This document shows, in pieces, positions 1-10,240 of a stretch of 64,000 bases of DNA (the stretch's first letter is position 1; each line of letters opens with the position of its first letter). The notes beneath the pieces were generated by a model. That model was not told the DNA's origin. It did no database searches and saw only the letters and a program-made list of their open reading frames with translations. Both the position numbers and the translations under genes were made by a program. The DNA is from Catonia carolina (lineage: Eukaryota > Arthropoda > Insecta > Hemiptera > Achilidae), in NCBI GenBank assembly GCA_035578175.1, contig JAQMRL010000001.1, positions 434,509,545-434,573,544 of the forward strand, written 5' to 3'.

Positions 1-48
1 AAACACACGCTTTCAGGCCCCGTGAACCCATAAAACACGTTTTTATCT
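1..48 (+). repeat. Truncated fragment of repeat family M
   Basis: These bases match the segment just inside the left end of the complete M copy near 1.5 kb (the stretch around 'cctgaaccca' and 'acatgttttta'). The match stops abruptly near base 48, so this copy was cut by whatever lies to the right or by the window edge. Confidence 0.6.
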
Positions 49-436
49 GAAATGTACTATATAACACAAAAAGTAACAATAGGACAATAGTAACAATAAA
101 AGTTTACCTAGTTATAAAAGGTTATTGTTGTACAACTATCTATGAAAAGGTCGGCCTGTAACAACTTTTATTCTATTTACAAAAGATCTATTGTTGACTT
201 GTTTACAATAGATTTTTCTAGCACTCATTTATAAAGGGTTATTTTTTGTGCTTTATTATTTGTATGGAATTTATCTGTTTTGCTAGAATTATCTTTTTGA
301 ATGACTATATAAAGAGACCCCTAAGCGCGGTCAGGGACTTAGTATTCGTTTGATCTTTAACGAGTGACTGTCGGGCGTTATTTCAGGTTAACGGTTCCGA
401 GTTATTGTTATACTGTTTGTGTTTGTGTGTGTTTGT

Positions 437-496
<60 letters not shown>

Positions 497-1175
497 ATGT
501 GTGTATGTGTGTGTGTGTGTTTGTGCGTGTGCGCGTGTGTGTACGCGCGCGCGCGCGCGCGCGCGTGCGTGTGTGTGTGTATGTGTGTGTGTATGTGTGT
601 GTGCGTGTGTGTATAGTGTAAAGTTATTGTGTATCTGTACTATATTGGATTCAGTTTTGTGTATTTAGTTTTCATTTTGTATGTGTATTCTATAAAATTG
701 ATTGTAAGTAGTGCTAAGTAAATTATTAAGTTATTGATTGTTTATTATTTATTTTAAGTCATTTATTGTATTACTTCATGATAATTAGTATAATTATTTA
801 TTTTGTAAATCTTTTAGTGTAATAAATATTTGTAATTGTAAACTTTAGTGAATTAATTATTTAATTACCTAGATCCCGAAACGGACCTTAGTGATAAGTG
901 TCACAATATATTTATATAACTCATTTTAATATTTATGAAGTTTAGAACTTAATCAAAAATTCCCAGGATAAAAAACAGTATCGTTTCTATGAACTTGAAT
1001 TGGTAAAAACCGTATTGATTTACTTATTAAATCCAACTTCAAGTCACAAATTTAGATTAAAAACTGTTTGTTTAGTTGATTCTAAATAACGTAGGCATAC
1101 TCGTACATTGTTAAAATAATTATAATAGAAATCGTACATCAAGTTGATTATCTTTTCAATAAAAGATGGAATTAA
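49..1175 (+). mobile_element. Possible solo LTR or 5' LTR region of an LTR retrotransposon
   Basis: Seen: a TATA box (tatataaag, about 306-314) followed about 30 bases later by an initiator-like region, a long (TG)n tract, AATAAA-type signals near 820, and at about 1171-1187 the string TGGCGCCC followed by ACTCATTTG. TGG-initial strings of this kind are typical primer-binding sites at the inner edge of an LTR. No gag or pol reading frame follows; an M copy starts at about 1410. No second LTR is visible, so the left boundary is only estimated from where the M fragment ends. It could equally be a non-coding promoter-like region of other origin. Confidence 0.3.
411..614 (+). repeat. (TG)n microsatellite with an embedded (GC)n block
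   Basis: About 200 bases of almost pure alternating purine-pyrimidine: TG repeats with TA and CG steps and a central run of about 20 bases of alternating C and G near 544-565. The open frames across it, made only of Cys, Val, Arg and Ala, are artefacts of the repeat. Confidence 0.95.
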
Positions 1176-1409
1176 TGTGGCGCCCACTCATTTGACTTTC
1201 AGGGTTGTCGTCTCTTTGATCAACTTTATTAATGACAATAGTAAATCGATATTCATTTAAATTAGTTTAAGTACTGCATCAAAAATAACAACTTTCTCTT
1301 TTGTAACGAAATGAATTCTAAATTAAATTAAAATAAGTGATGATGTGGGTAGAAGAAATATTAGAAATTTCAAATCAAATGAAGTAAATCTCAAAAATAC
1401 TGTGTGAAT

Positions 1410-2392
1410 TTTTACTTTCTCTTGCCTATATGAATATATAGGAAGGAAAGTATTGTTTTCATGTCGATTTTTCGAAATCGAGTTTTCACCGGATCTATAC
1501 GTTTTCAGACCCCCTGAACCCAAAAAACATGTTTTTAGCGATTGGTCTGTGTGTGTGTATGTGTGTGTGTGTGTGTGTGTGTCTGTGTGTGTGTGTGTGT
1601 GTCTGTGTGTGAACAGAATATCTCAAGAACGGAACATCGTACGAACTTGAAACTTGAAACTTAAGTTACATACCACTACCGGACGCGACACGAACATTTT
1701 CATCAAAATCGGTCAACCGGAAGTAGTAGTTTATTCGTATAATTTTTCAGTTTTTTGCGATTTTCTCAAAAACTGGTCCTACGATTTTTTTTAAAATCGC
1801 CTATTTTACTCAATTTTTTATTCTCTACAAGATAGGATAGGCGCCATGTTTGTTGAAATTCTCGGTGAGGCTGTTTTCACGTAAAAACGTTGTTTTTTTA
1901 AGATTACGGCTTTATTATAAATTTTAGCGCAAAAACTTATATAATAAAAGTTGTAGAGAATTTAAAAACCTACAACTTTTATTTCAAACATTTTTTTCTA
2001 TAACGCTTAGTTTAGCGGTAATTTGCGATTTTCTGTTTTTTTTCTCACGAACGTGTGAAAAATCGATTTTTTTAACATTTCGGTCTTAGTATGCATTTTA
2101 CGACAAAAGTGTATATAATTAAATTTATAGAAAATTAAAAGATCTACAACTTTTGTTTAAAGCATTTTTCTCTACAGAGCCTAGTTTAGCGTGAAAGCGT
2201 GATTTTCCGTATTTTTAAGCCAAACTGAGTTCGATTGTCATTTTGCGTCATTCACTCATGATTAAAATACGGTTATGTTTTTGAGGTTAGTTTTTGTTTA
2301 TTTCTAATGTTTTATTAATAATGTTAGGTTTATTATTAATCATTTGCATTGGCAAGAGAAAGTTGTGTGAATGTTTCACACCAGATTTTTAC
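1410..2392 (+). mobile_element. Repeat family M, near-complete copy
   Basis: The left end carries ACTTTCTCTTGCC (1414-1426) and the right end its inverse GGCAAGAGAAAGT (2351-2363), followed by a conserved tail ending ACACCAGATTTTT. A short hairpin (CCTATAT...ATATAGG) lies just inside the left end. Inside are a TG microsatellite (about 1551-1610) and at least two degenerate units of about 170-200 bases, each containing 'ctacaacttt', a 'gcttagtttagcg' motif and a lysine-like poly-T block. No transposase is present. Eight other pieces occur in this window, several reaching the same two ends, so this is a dispersed non-autonomous element. Its class is unclear: the terminal hairpin fits a Helitron-like end, the inverted ends fit a fold-back DNA transposon. 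Confidence 0.75.
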
Positions 2393-2429
2393 TTCTGATG
2401 TAAAGCCAGAAGCAGCAAGTAATAATTTA

Positions 2430-2710
2430 CAGTATTCAGATGAACTAAAGTCCCCTGGCCGTGGGAGTGAGAGAATGCATAACGCTCTCATCGCACAAGC
2501 CATACGCGCCATTCCAGTAACATTGTACAATTTTACTCATTGTTGTGAGCAAGCGTTTATGCACGCAGTAAACTAACAAGCAAGATAGCGACTGTAGTAT
2601 GTTTTTAGATTTGGATTATAACGGTAAAGACCTTTGGGCGCATGTGTAGTTACGTCACATATCTCCCTCTCACTCGCTCGGCTATGGGACATTAATTCAT
2701 CTGATATCTG
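2430..2710 (+). mobile_element. MITE with long terminal inverted repeats (family MITE2, copy 1)
   Basis: The ends are imperfect inverted repeats of about 45 bases (CAGTATTCAGATGAACT... against the inverse of ...ATTCATCTGATATCTG), and the element is flanked by TA on both sides (2428-2429 and 2711-2712). A second copy in opposite sequence sense lies at about 49066-49349. There is no coding capacity. TA duplication suggests mobilisation by a Tc1/mariner-type transposase. Confidence 0.8.
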
Positions 2711-2736
2711 TACAGTCACATCAACTTTTTAAATTA

Positions 2737-3698
2737 CAGTGGAACCTCTCTAATTCGTCTCGTTTGGGACCGAAGGAGTGACGAAATACAGAAAGTGACG
2801 AATTATGGAATTTGCTATGAACGGTTAATAAATAACATACTCGTACGTATATTAGTTCCATAAAAGTCGAATTACATAAATGAAACTTACATTAACGATA
2901 AACACAATAAGTAATTCTAAGTCCTATAACTACAGTAAATTTGTATTAGTCTACGTATCTAGTTTTATACTACTTCAGAAATTCTGTATATGGTTGTACT
3001 TACATTTTCTAATTTGTAGAACGCATAACACAGTACACGTTACCGAATATAAAATTACAATCGAAAAAGTATACATTTGCAAAATCGATGAAACGAATCT
3101 TTAACTATGTATCACTTAACACTACAAAAAAATCACATTAAAATTTAGAAAACGTTACTTAATTATACTAATATGTATGTAAAATGCCAAATTTATTTCT
3201 TGAAAAAGTGGGTTATCTTCTTTTGTACCAACGAGTTCTTTTCTTTTTCCACAGCCAACTGGCGTATTTGTCGTATTACAATTAATTTTGATAACTTTGC
3301 TTCTTTCTGTCTTTCATACCATTCGATGCACTTCGTCAGCATTCCTTCTATTTCTCGATACGTACCAATATTTTCAGGGCTTGAAACATATTCTTCGTTG
3401 CTATCTTCCTCAACAGGTGAATCTTTGTTTTGAACGTAGGCCACAATTTCTTTGTCACTTAAAATCTCATACCCAAGTTCGTTAGTACAATACAACTTGC
3501 ACAGGATGTTTTCCTTGTATATTACTAAAGATTAACAGTGTAAACAGGAGGCTATTAGTCATCAGCAGCGTTGATACGTGACTACGGCGCAAACACGTAT
3601 CGCAGACACACACACACACACAATGGTTGAACTGGGGAGGGCTGACGAATTATAGAAGGTGATGAATTAGAGAGTGACGAATTAGAGAGGTTTTACTG
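2737..3698 (-). mobile_element. pogo/Tigger-type DNA transposon remnant (copy 1)
   Basis: Terminal inverted repeats CAGTGGAACCTCTCTAATTCG (left) and the inverse of GACGAATTAGAGAGGTTTTACTG (right) are typical of the pogo/Tigger group, and both sides have TA. At 962 bases it is much shorter than an autonomous Tigger. The right-hand half also carries extra direct copies of 'gacgaatta'. The C-terminal end of a transposase survives on the minus strand and is listed separately. Confidence 0.85.
3193..3495 (-). pseudogene. C-terminal fragment of a Tigger/pogo transposase
   Basis: An open frame of 100 residues reads YEILSDKEIVAYVQ near the start, then an acidic stretch (EEDSNEEY), a helical segment (EGMLTKCIEWYERQKEA) and a basic end (QKKITHFFKK). 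This order, 'LSDEEIV' then an acidic linker then 'E..L.WFE.Q' then 'Q.KITDFF', is the usual tail of Tigger/jerky-type DDE transposases. The helix-turn-helix, CENP-B and catalytic DDE regions are missing, so the fragment cannot act as a transposase. The first Met is unlikely to be a real start. It lies wholly inside the TIR-bounded element. Confidence 0.75.
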
Positions 3699-3707
3699 TA
3701 TTGGTTA

Positions 3708-4330
3708 AAAATTTGGAGGGTTTCAATTTAATGCATCGAAAACAGTGCACGTCACCTTTTCTCTCCGGAAAGGCGAATGTTCTTAATTATTTCTTGACAA
3801 TAAACCGATACCACAACGACAACAAGTTAAATGCCTTGGATTTCACCTAGATAAGAGACTCACCTCGGCGACTCATATAAAAATCAAAAGATTGACTTTT
3901 AACTCCATACTGAAAGAACTATTCTGACTCCGCTCTTCATTCTCCGCTCTTCGGACGCCGCTCTTCACTGATTTTAAAATCGAAACTATTACTATACAAA
4001 GTTTGTTTTAAACCAATATGTAACTATTGTCTACAAATTTATGGCATAGCTAAACCGAATAACCTACAAAAATTACAAGCCTTTCAATAAAAATTTCTAC
4101 GTGTAATTCACCTGCGCACCTTTTTATGCCAACAACAAAATTCTACAAGATGATCTTAAAATGCCGTTAACAAGTGAAGTAGTAAAGTCCAGCTACCAAG
4201 GTTTTAACAAAAAATTGCATGATCACCCCAACGAATTGATTACCAAACTATCGGATGCATCACTACCAGGAAATCCGTAACGCAGGTTGAAACGGCAATG
4301 AGCCAAAGATCTTCTTCTATAACGTGATTT
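3708..4330 (+). pseudogene. Jockey-like non-LTR retrotransposon, degenerate 3' end of ORF2
   Basis: With frameshifts, the plus strand reads GFQFNASKTVHVTF, then KCLGFHLDKRLTSATHIK, and later LPGNP.RRLKR...AKDLL. These correspond to the end of the reverse transcriptase domain ('YLG..LD..LTW..HI') and the C-terminus ('RRLKRRWPRDLL') of Jockey-clade elements. Several stops and indels break it. A rearranged mariner begins 80 bases downstream. Confidence 0.7.
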
Positions 4331-4408
4331 ATTTTCTTTTTCTTTCTTCATTTCTTCTAACTTGTTATTTATCATTCATGCATTATGAACGTTATCTCAT
4401 AGAACACA

Positions 4409-5334
4409 CGAGGTGTGGCTATTAAATAACGAGACTGACGTTGTAAAAAATTTTATTTTTATTTTATACACAATCACTTATTGTCACCTTCAATATACAC
4501 TCCTTCTTGATCCCTACAACGCTCCATGCGAATTTTCCATTGTTGGAAACAGTGATGGAAGTCATCTTCTGTCAGCTCCTTCAGGACACATGCCGCTTGC
4601 TCTTTTACAGCTTCCACAGACTCAAATCTTATCCCTATTAATGCAGATTTCACCTTAGGGAACAGTTAGAAGATAATAACATGTGATGAAACGTGGGTTT
4701 TACTTATGATCCGGAAACGAAGCGCCAATCCATGGAAGAGCCGAACTTCAACGAGGGCCAAAAAAGCTCGAATGAACAAGTCAAAATTTAAAGCAATGAT
4801 GATTGAATTTTTTTTATATTCATGGGATTGTGTACCTTCACTGGGTTCCTGAAGGTCAAACAATTTATCAATATTACTTCCTTGAGGTACTTTCTAAACT
4901 ACGTCAAAGAGTAAGGAAAAACGCCCCAAAATGTGGAAGGACAAATCATGGGTTCTCCACCAAGACAATGCGCCAGCTCATTCCGCGTTATCTGTCAAGA
5001 GGTTCCTAGCCAAGTACAGCATCTCACTGTTAGAACAACCACCTTATTCACCAGATCTTGCACCATGTGACTTCCACCTGTTCCCTAAGGTAAAATCTGC
5101 ATTATAAGGGATAAGATTTGAGTCTGTGGAAGCTGCAAAAGAGAAAGCGGCACGTGGCCTGAAGGAGCTGACAGAAGATGACTTTCGGCACTGTTTCCAA
5201 CAATGGAAAATTTGCATGGAGCGTTGTAGGGATAGAGAAGTAGTGTATATTGAAGGTGACAATAAGTAATTATGTATAACATTAAAATTACATTTTTTAC
5301 AACGTCAGTCTCGGTATTTAATAGCCACACCTCG
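4409..5334 (+). mobile_element. Rearranged mariner, palindromic derivative, copy 1
   Basis: The ends carry CGAGGTGTGGCTATTAAATA and its inverse; TA follows the right end and CA (mutated TA) precedes the left. At 926 bases it lacks the 5' half of a mariner. The first 264 bases (4409-4672) are an inverted copy of the last 264 (about 5071-5334). They join the middle of the transposase at 'tagaag|ataataacatgtgatgaaacgtgg'. The remaining interior encodes the transposase stretch from 'DETWVLLMIRKRSANPWKS' to 'PYSPDLAPCDFHLF', with frameshifts. The same joint occurs in the copies at 15.4 and 38.7 kb. Confidence 0.9.
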
Positions 5335-5337
5335 TAT

Positions 5338-5830
5338 ACCAATGGGTATCACTGTTCTTTTTTTATTTCTTTTTCTTGTCATCCTTTCTTTACTTTTATT
5401 AAATTAGCTCGTCGTATTTTAGTATATAGTTGGAAATAAATTTATTGAAGATAAAAGAAAAAAAGTTGCATCAACATCTTGATTATTAGCGACTACATTG
5501 GTGCATGAGATTGCTGCTATTCCGGTGGCCGCGTTGCAATGTTCAGTTTGTTTTGAAGTGTTTTTATAGTGACGGGAATCCTTCTTTATAATTGTGAGAT
5601 TGGTTGTTAAGAATAAATTAGTATTATTGTGCGAATTAATTCGCACTGACCAGCCTGTAATTCAAAAGAGTTATTTCGTGGAAAAAAACAAACACTAACT
5701 TATATTAATATATTTTGCAAAGTATTCTAAAACCAATATGGAAGTACGAAATGCAGTTTTTGGGAACAACTATTACCTCCAACATTTACCTCACATCCAT
5801 CGTTTACAATTAAAATTACTAATAAGTGTA
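5338..5830. other. No feature identified
   Basis: AT-rich sequence. Short open frames on both strands show no family signature. No terminal repeats or RNA-like heads could be recognised. Confidence 0.4.
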
Positions 5831-5833
5831 ACT

Positions 5834-6219
5834 TTTGCCCATAACGGGCAAACGGAGTGTTCAATTAATTACACTCGATCACAGGGCTACAAAAAAAGTT
5901 ATGTTTCTTATCACATAGTTAGCCAATTATATGACTGAACTTTTTAAGAACAGAAGAGATAGAGGTGTAAAAGACTCTAATCAGAGTTATCTCCTCTGAG
6001 AAAAATTAATTTCATTATACAGCCAGACCCTGTGGTGAATGAAGTGAAGGTGTCATTTGCAGGGTGGAAAGTAAGTGATTTTTGGAAGGGCTGGCATGCT
6101 GATAAGCATACTCTTTTAACTCAGTGAGGAAGGCAATAGTAAACCACCTTACTCCTTGTTTTTACTTAGTGAACATCTAGATGTTCAAACCAGCCTTTCG
6201 GCTGTTGACCTAAACAATA
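5834..6219 (+). mobile_element. SINE-A copy 1
   Basis: Belongs to a family of about 390 bases that begins with a short hairpin (GCCC...GGGC), contains 'ggaaggcaatagtaaaccacc', and ends with 'cagcctttcggctg.tgacctaaacaa'. Flanking direct repeats are taagtgtaact on the left and taagtgtgact on the right (one mismatch), which are target duplications. There is no long open frame. It is inferred to be a SINE mobilised by a LINE, because duplications of 11-12 bases flank several copies and the tail is a simple AAC-rich repeat. Confidence 0.85.
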
Positions 6220-6687
6220 GTAAGTGTGACTTAAGCTTCATGTTATAGTTTAGCTATAAATAACAAATAAATTGTAGTTATAGACCTTAACATACCTCAC
6301 GTCTAGGTAAGAATACAAAATGTTTCAGCACGTTATTAAAAAAGCTGAAAAAATCATTCAAATATACTGGTTATGTCTTCTAACCAACAATGACAAAACG
6401 AACACACACACTGTTTACGACAGTGGATGAAACATAAACAGCCGACCAACTTATTTTTAAGTGTCTTAAAATAATGTGAAAAGTTGTAAAAAATATTCAA
6501 AGAAAGAATTCTGTGATCATTACTTACGTTGTAACATGATTATTAATTTTGTTCTTGAGGTCTTTTTGTTTGAGTTGTTATTATTCTTTCGTTCGGATGT
6601 TATGCACATTGAGGTAAATGCCAAAGATGAATATATTCTGTCACTCTTACGTATTACTATCAGTCATATGTTAAAATAGTGTTACAA

Positions 6688-6772
6688 AAGGCTAGATCTG
6701 GCCAGAAATCGAACGCGGGATTCCTCGCATAAATGTCAGTTGCGCTGTCCACTACACCAGTGATCCGGATAA
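6688..6772 (-). repeat. tRNA-like SINE head
   Basis: On the minus strand the segment reads like a tRNA, with an A-box-like stretch (CACTGGTGTAGTGG) and, 30 bases on, a B-box-like GCGTTCGATTTC. The arms do not pair fully and no clean cloverleaf can be drawn, so this is a tRNA-derived SINE or tRNA pseudogene rather than a working tRNA gene. Confidence 0.5.
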
Positions 6773-7465
6773 CAACTTATTTTTGAGGCCATTCCACCGT
6801 GAATTATCTAAATCCTTTTTAAATTTTGTATTACCTGATTATTGTTCTGTATTGAATAGGTTATAGATTTAACCGTAAGTTAAAAAATTATCAACCATAT
6901 ACCCCATTAAGTTATCTTTGGTTGATCAAAAGTATATCAAAATTTAAATTGTTTGGATATAAGGTACCTGAAAAACTGTTGTACCAATATTTAAAAAAGA
7001 ACTGTAACTTGAAAGTCCTGAACTTTAAGTTGATATTCTGAATACCTTTTTTTCTGTACTAAATACTTTTATTGATCAGTAAAGTATGAATTTGGTATTT
7101 CAGTACCTCGAACATATTATGAGACACGGAGTCAAGTACCTCTTTCAAATCTCTGTTCAAGATAAGGTTAAGGACATTCGAGAACCTGGTAGAAGAAGGA
7201 TATCCTGACTCACCAATCTGAGAAAGTGGTTTGGTTTTACCTCAGCGGAACTCTTTCAAGTATTAGTAGACAAAATTTACATTGTCATGCTTATCACCAA
7301 CGTCCGGATAGGATAGGCCAGCGGGGAATAAATTATTTTTTTCTTATCGTCATGTATTGGGCACTCGGTCTGTTATACCACCAAGCTCCTAAGATTATTG
7401 GTCCTACCATCTTTTCCTTGGTATTCCCAAGCCCAGGTTGTACCCCTCAATCACCTTGGGAAATA
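6773..7465. other. No feature identified
   Basis: AT-rich sequence with no recognised coding frame. The stretch 7180-7460 has near-balanced composition and one frame of 81 residues on the plus strand, but no motif can be recognised in it. Confidence 0.35.
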
Positions 7466-7765
7466 CTTTAAAATCCTACAACTTTTATTTCAAACATTTT
7501 TTTGTATAACGCTTAGTTTAGCAGTAATTAGCCATTTTCATTTTTTACTCACGAAAACGTGTGAAAAATTAATTTTTTTAAGATTTCCGCCTAAGTATGC
7601 ATTTTACGACAAAACTGTAATAATCAAATTTATAGGAAATTAATAGATTTACAACTTTTATTCAGCGCATTTTCTCAATAGAGCCTAGTTTAGCGTGAAA
7701 GAGTGATTTTTTTGGCAAGAGAAAGTTGTGTGAGTGTTTCACACCAGATTTTTTTAATAATTTTA
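7466..7765 (+). repeat. Repeat family M, right-hand part only
   Basis: Matches the last third of the complete copy near 2 kb: 'ctacaacttttatttcaaacattttt', the 'gcttagtttagc' motif, then directly 'ggcaagagaaagt' and the 'gtgtttcacaccagattttt' tail. Part of the interior before the tail is deleted. Confidence 0.75.
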
Positions 7766-7806
7766 TCATAAATACTAGCAAAATAACTATTTCAATTATC
7801 GGTTAA

Positions 7807-8128
7807 AACCCACCGGGTTGGCCTAGAGGTAAAGTCGTCGCCAGAATCAGCTGTTTAACAGCTGATTTTCGGAGACGAAGTTTCCGGGTTCAAATCCTAG
7901 TAAAGGTAGTTACTTTTATACGGATTTGAATACTAGACTGTGGTTACCGGTGTACTTTGATGGTTGGGCTTTATTTAACCATAATCCCTCAGGAATTGTC
8001 GGCCTGGGTCTGTACAAGACTAAACCTCATTTACACGTCATACACATCATCCTCATCTCATTGGGTCATGGGGTTGCTTATTGTTCTAAATTGAACAGAT
8101 TGTAACGTACACAAATTAGAAATAAAAT
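7807..8128 (+). mobile_element. SINE-T copy 1, complete tRNA-derived SINE
   Basis: The head contains RNA polymerase III boxes: A-box-like TGGCCTAGAGG (7819-7829) and B-box GGTTCAAATCC (7887-7897). Between them is a palindromic 'cagctgtttaacagctg'. A body of about 210 bases without tRNA similarity follows and ends 'acgtacacaaattagaaataaaa'. The insertion is bounded by a perfect 12-base duplication, attatcggttaa (7795-7806 and 8129-8140). This copy sets the family boundaries used for the other SINE-T entries. Confidence 0.92.
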
Positions 8129-8777
8129 ATTATCGGTTAATTTATTCCAAACTATTACTAAGTTGTTATTATCTTTATTCTTTTTTAAATGAAATTTTAT
8201 TGTAAATGTAAATTTACAAATAAGTCATAAGTACATTGAATATCATCAGTATTATTATCGTCATAAATTGATGCAAGAAGATGAATCGGTAATGAGAGGT
8301 ATTATCGATAATGTTACCTTTGCTTATAAATTGCAGAGTTGATTCTTATTACTCTTGTTTTGCAGCCCAACATAAATTAATGTATTTCAAAGTCATGGTT
8401 CTATTATTACATCTAATGCGAATATAATTTTCGTTGCAATTATTCTTCTGCAATACAATGGTATGTTGTAGATGCAAGCGATGTCATCTTTCTCAAGGGC
8501 TTCGATGAATACATGAGGTGAGATGCTGATGAATTCCTTACCGCATTCAATCTTTCTTCTTATTTTTTACTATTTTTTAATGCATTAACAAAAGAAAAAC
8601 GTAGGTACTGAAATCGTGATGAAATTCGATATTTCAATTTCAACAAATGTTCACCTGTTAAGATCATACAACCCTAAAAGAAAAATTGTTTCCACCAACT
8701 AAACTTTATACAGAATGATTCAAAACTCAACACAATTTTTCAGGAGCTTATTCTTTAGCTAAATATTAGAAAAAAAA

Positions 8778-9315
8778 TTATGAAACACTCATACGACTTT
8801 CTCTTGCCAATGTAAATAAACCCGTATTTATAACCTATTTTTAATCATTAGTAAACAATGTAAAATTAAAAACAAACCTAATTTTAATCATGAGTGAATG
8901 ACATAAAATGAAAATCAACCTCGGTAGAACTTAAAAATACGAAAAATCAGTAAATGCCTCTAAACTAGGCTCTGAAGAAAAAATTCTTAAAATAATTTTT
9001 TTTTAATTTCCTATAACTTTCGATTATAACTTACACTTATGTCGTAAAATGCATACTACGGCCGCAATGCTTTTAAAAACCCCATTTTTTTACTGATGGG
9101 AAAAAACATAAAACCACTAATTGCCGCTAAAATAAGCGTTGTAAAAAATCATTTATTAATTAAAAGTAGCAGGATTATAAATATTCTACAACTTTGATTA
9201 TATATATTTTTACCCTAAAATGCATAAATTAAGGCCGCAATCTTGAAAAACCTTATTTTTTTCTACAAAAGAACAGCCTCCCGAAAAATTTCAGCAAACA
9301 TGGCGCTGAGTTAAG
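8778..9315 (-). repeat. Repeat family M, left-truncated copy
   Basis: Reads as the inverse of the complete copy: 'gaaacactcatacgactttctcttgcc', then the 'taaactaggctctg' and 'aaaataagcgtt' motifs, and it stops near 'agcaaacatggcgc'. The microsatellite-bearing end is missing. Confidence 0.75.
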
Positions 9316-9779
9316 CTGCGGAATGAGGCCATACTGAAATAAGGCTTTAATTAAGATGTAAAAATTGGTGTTATCGTATATTTATTAGTTTGATAATTTT
9401 AATAAAATAGGTCCCAGAGCTGTATCTTTCATAGATTTTAAAATATCTTACATAAAACACCAATATTAGGGGGTCAAAAATAACACTCTTTAGGCTTAAT
9501 GTAAAATAAGTTTGTTAAATCCTCAATTAAGTAATTATTTTTTAAAATTCAACAGGTAGAAAATTTAATTCTGAGAAAATTGATACAAATTAAGTAAGTA
9601 AATAATAAACACAAGGTATTGAAATTCACCTTTCTTTATAACAAAACCAGACTAAATTGTTTTTTAACAGAATTGTTTGACACTTTCAATTCAAATTTAG
9701 TATCTGTTATTAAATGAATAAAACAATTGCTAAATGTGAAGCTAATGCTCCAAAACTTGATTTACTTGAAGGAGCGTGC

Positions 9780-10240
9780 AGTCATCACCACAGTCCTACA
9801 GTTGGCCAAGAAGATCTCTTGGCCAGAGGCGCTTCAAACTTCTGCGCTGAGCACCCGGTATCCCCCTAGTGTACATGTTTTGTATGAGAGGGTTGTCGTG
9901 TAGTTCAAATTTGTCATGCATCGTCTTGTATAGTTGTTTCGCGACATCAATTACGTATGGGATTTGTAAGTCTTTGTGCAACATTGAGTTTGTGATGTAA
10001 AAGGGACATTGCGTTATCGTTTGTAGAATCTTGCTCTGAATCGCTTGTATACGTTTCGAGTGTGAAGGTTTAGCAGATCCCCAAAGTTGAACTGCATATG
10101 TCCAGATTGGTCTTAAGACTGTCTTGTAGATTGTTAATTTGTGTGACACGTTTAATTTAGAACATGTATCGAGTAATCGTTTTAATTGATAGAAGCGTGT
10201 TTTGAGTTTGTGGCGTTTTTCAGCAACAGAATTTTAAAAA
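9780..10240 (-). pseudogene. Jockey-like non-LTR retrotransposon, C-terminal ORF2 fragment
   Basis: An uninterrupted minus-strand frame (9796-10149) reads KLTIYKTVLRPIWTYAVQLWG, then RIQAIQSKILQTIT, then LHKDLQIPYV and finally RRSLKRLWPRDLL. These are the usual blocks after the reverse transcriptase of Jockey-clade elements ('LRP.WTYG.QLWG', 'Q.FQSK.LR', 'L..DL.IP.V', 'RLKR..P.DL'). The frame continues further back with a break. 5'-truncated and not functional, but younger than most copies here because over 110 codons stay open. Confidence 0.85.

Noticed and set aside
364..668. Three overlapping Cys/Val-rich open frames
   Set aside because: They are translations of the (TG)n microsatellite; all frames of such a repeat stay open.
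6688..6772. A functional tRNA gene
   Set aside because: A- and B-box-like words are present, but acceptor and anticodon arms do not pair. The same holds for the tRNA-like heads at 18.65, 41.75, 51.25, 56.7 and 60.5 kb, several of which have SINE bodies.
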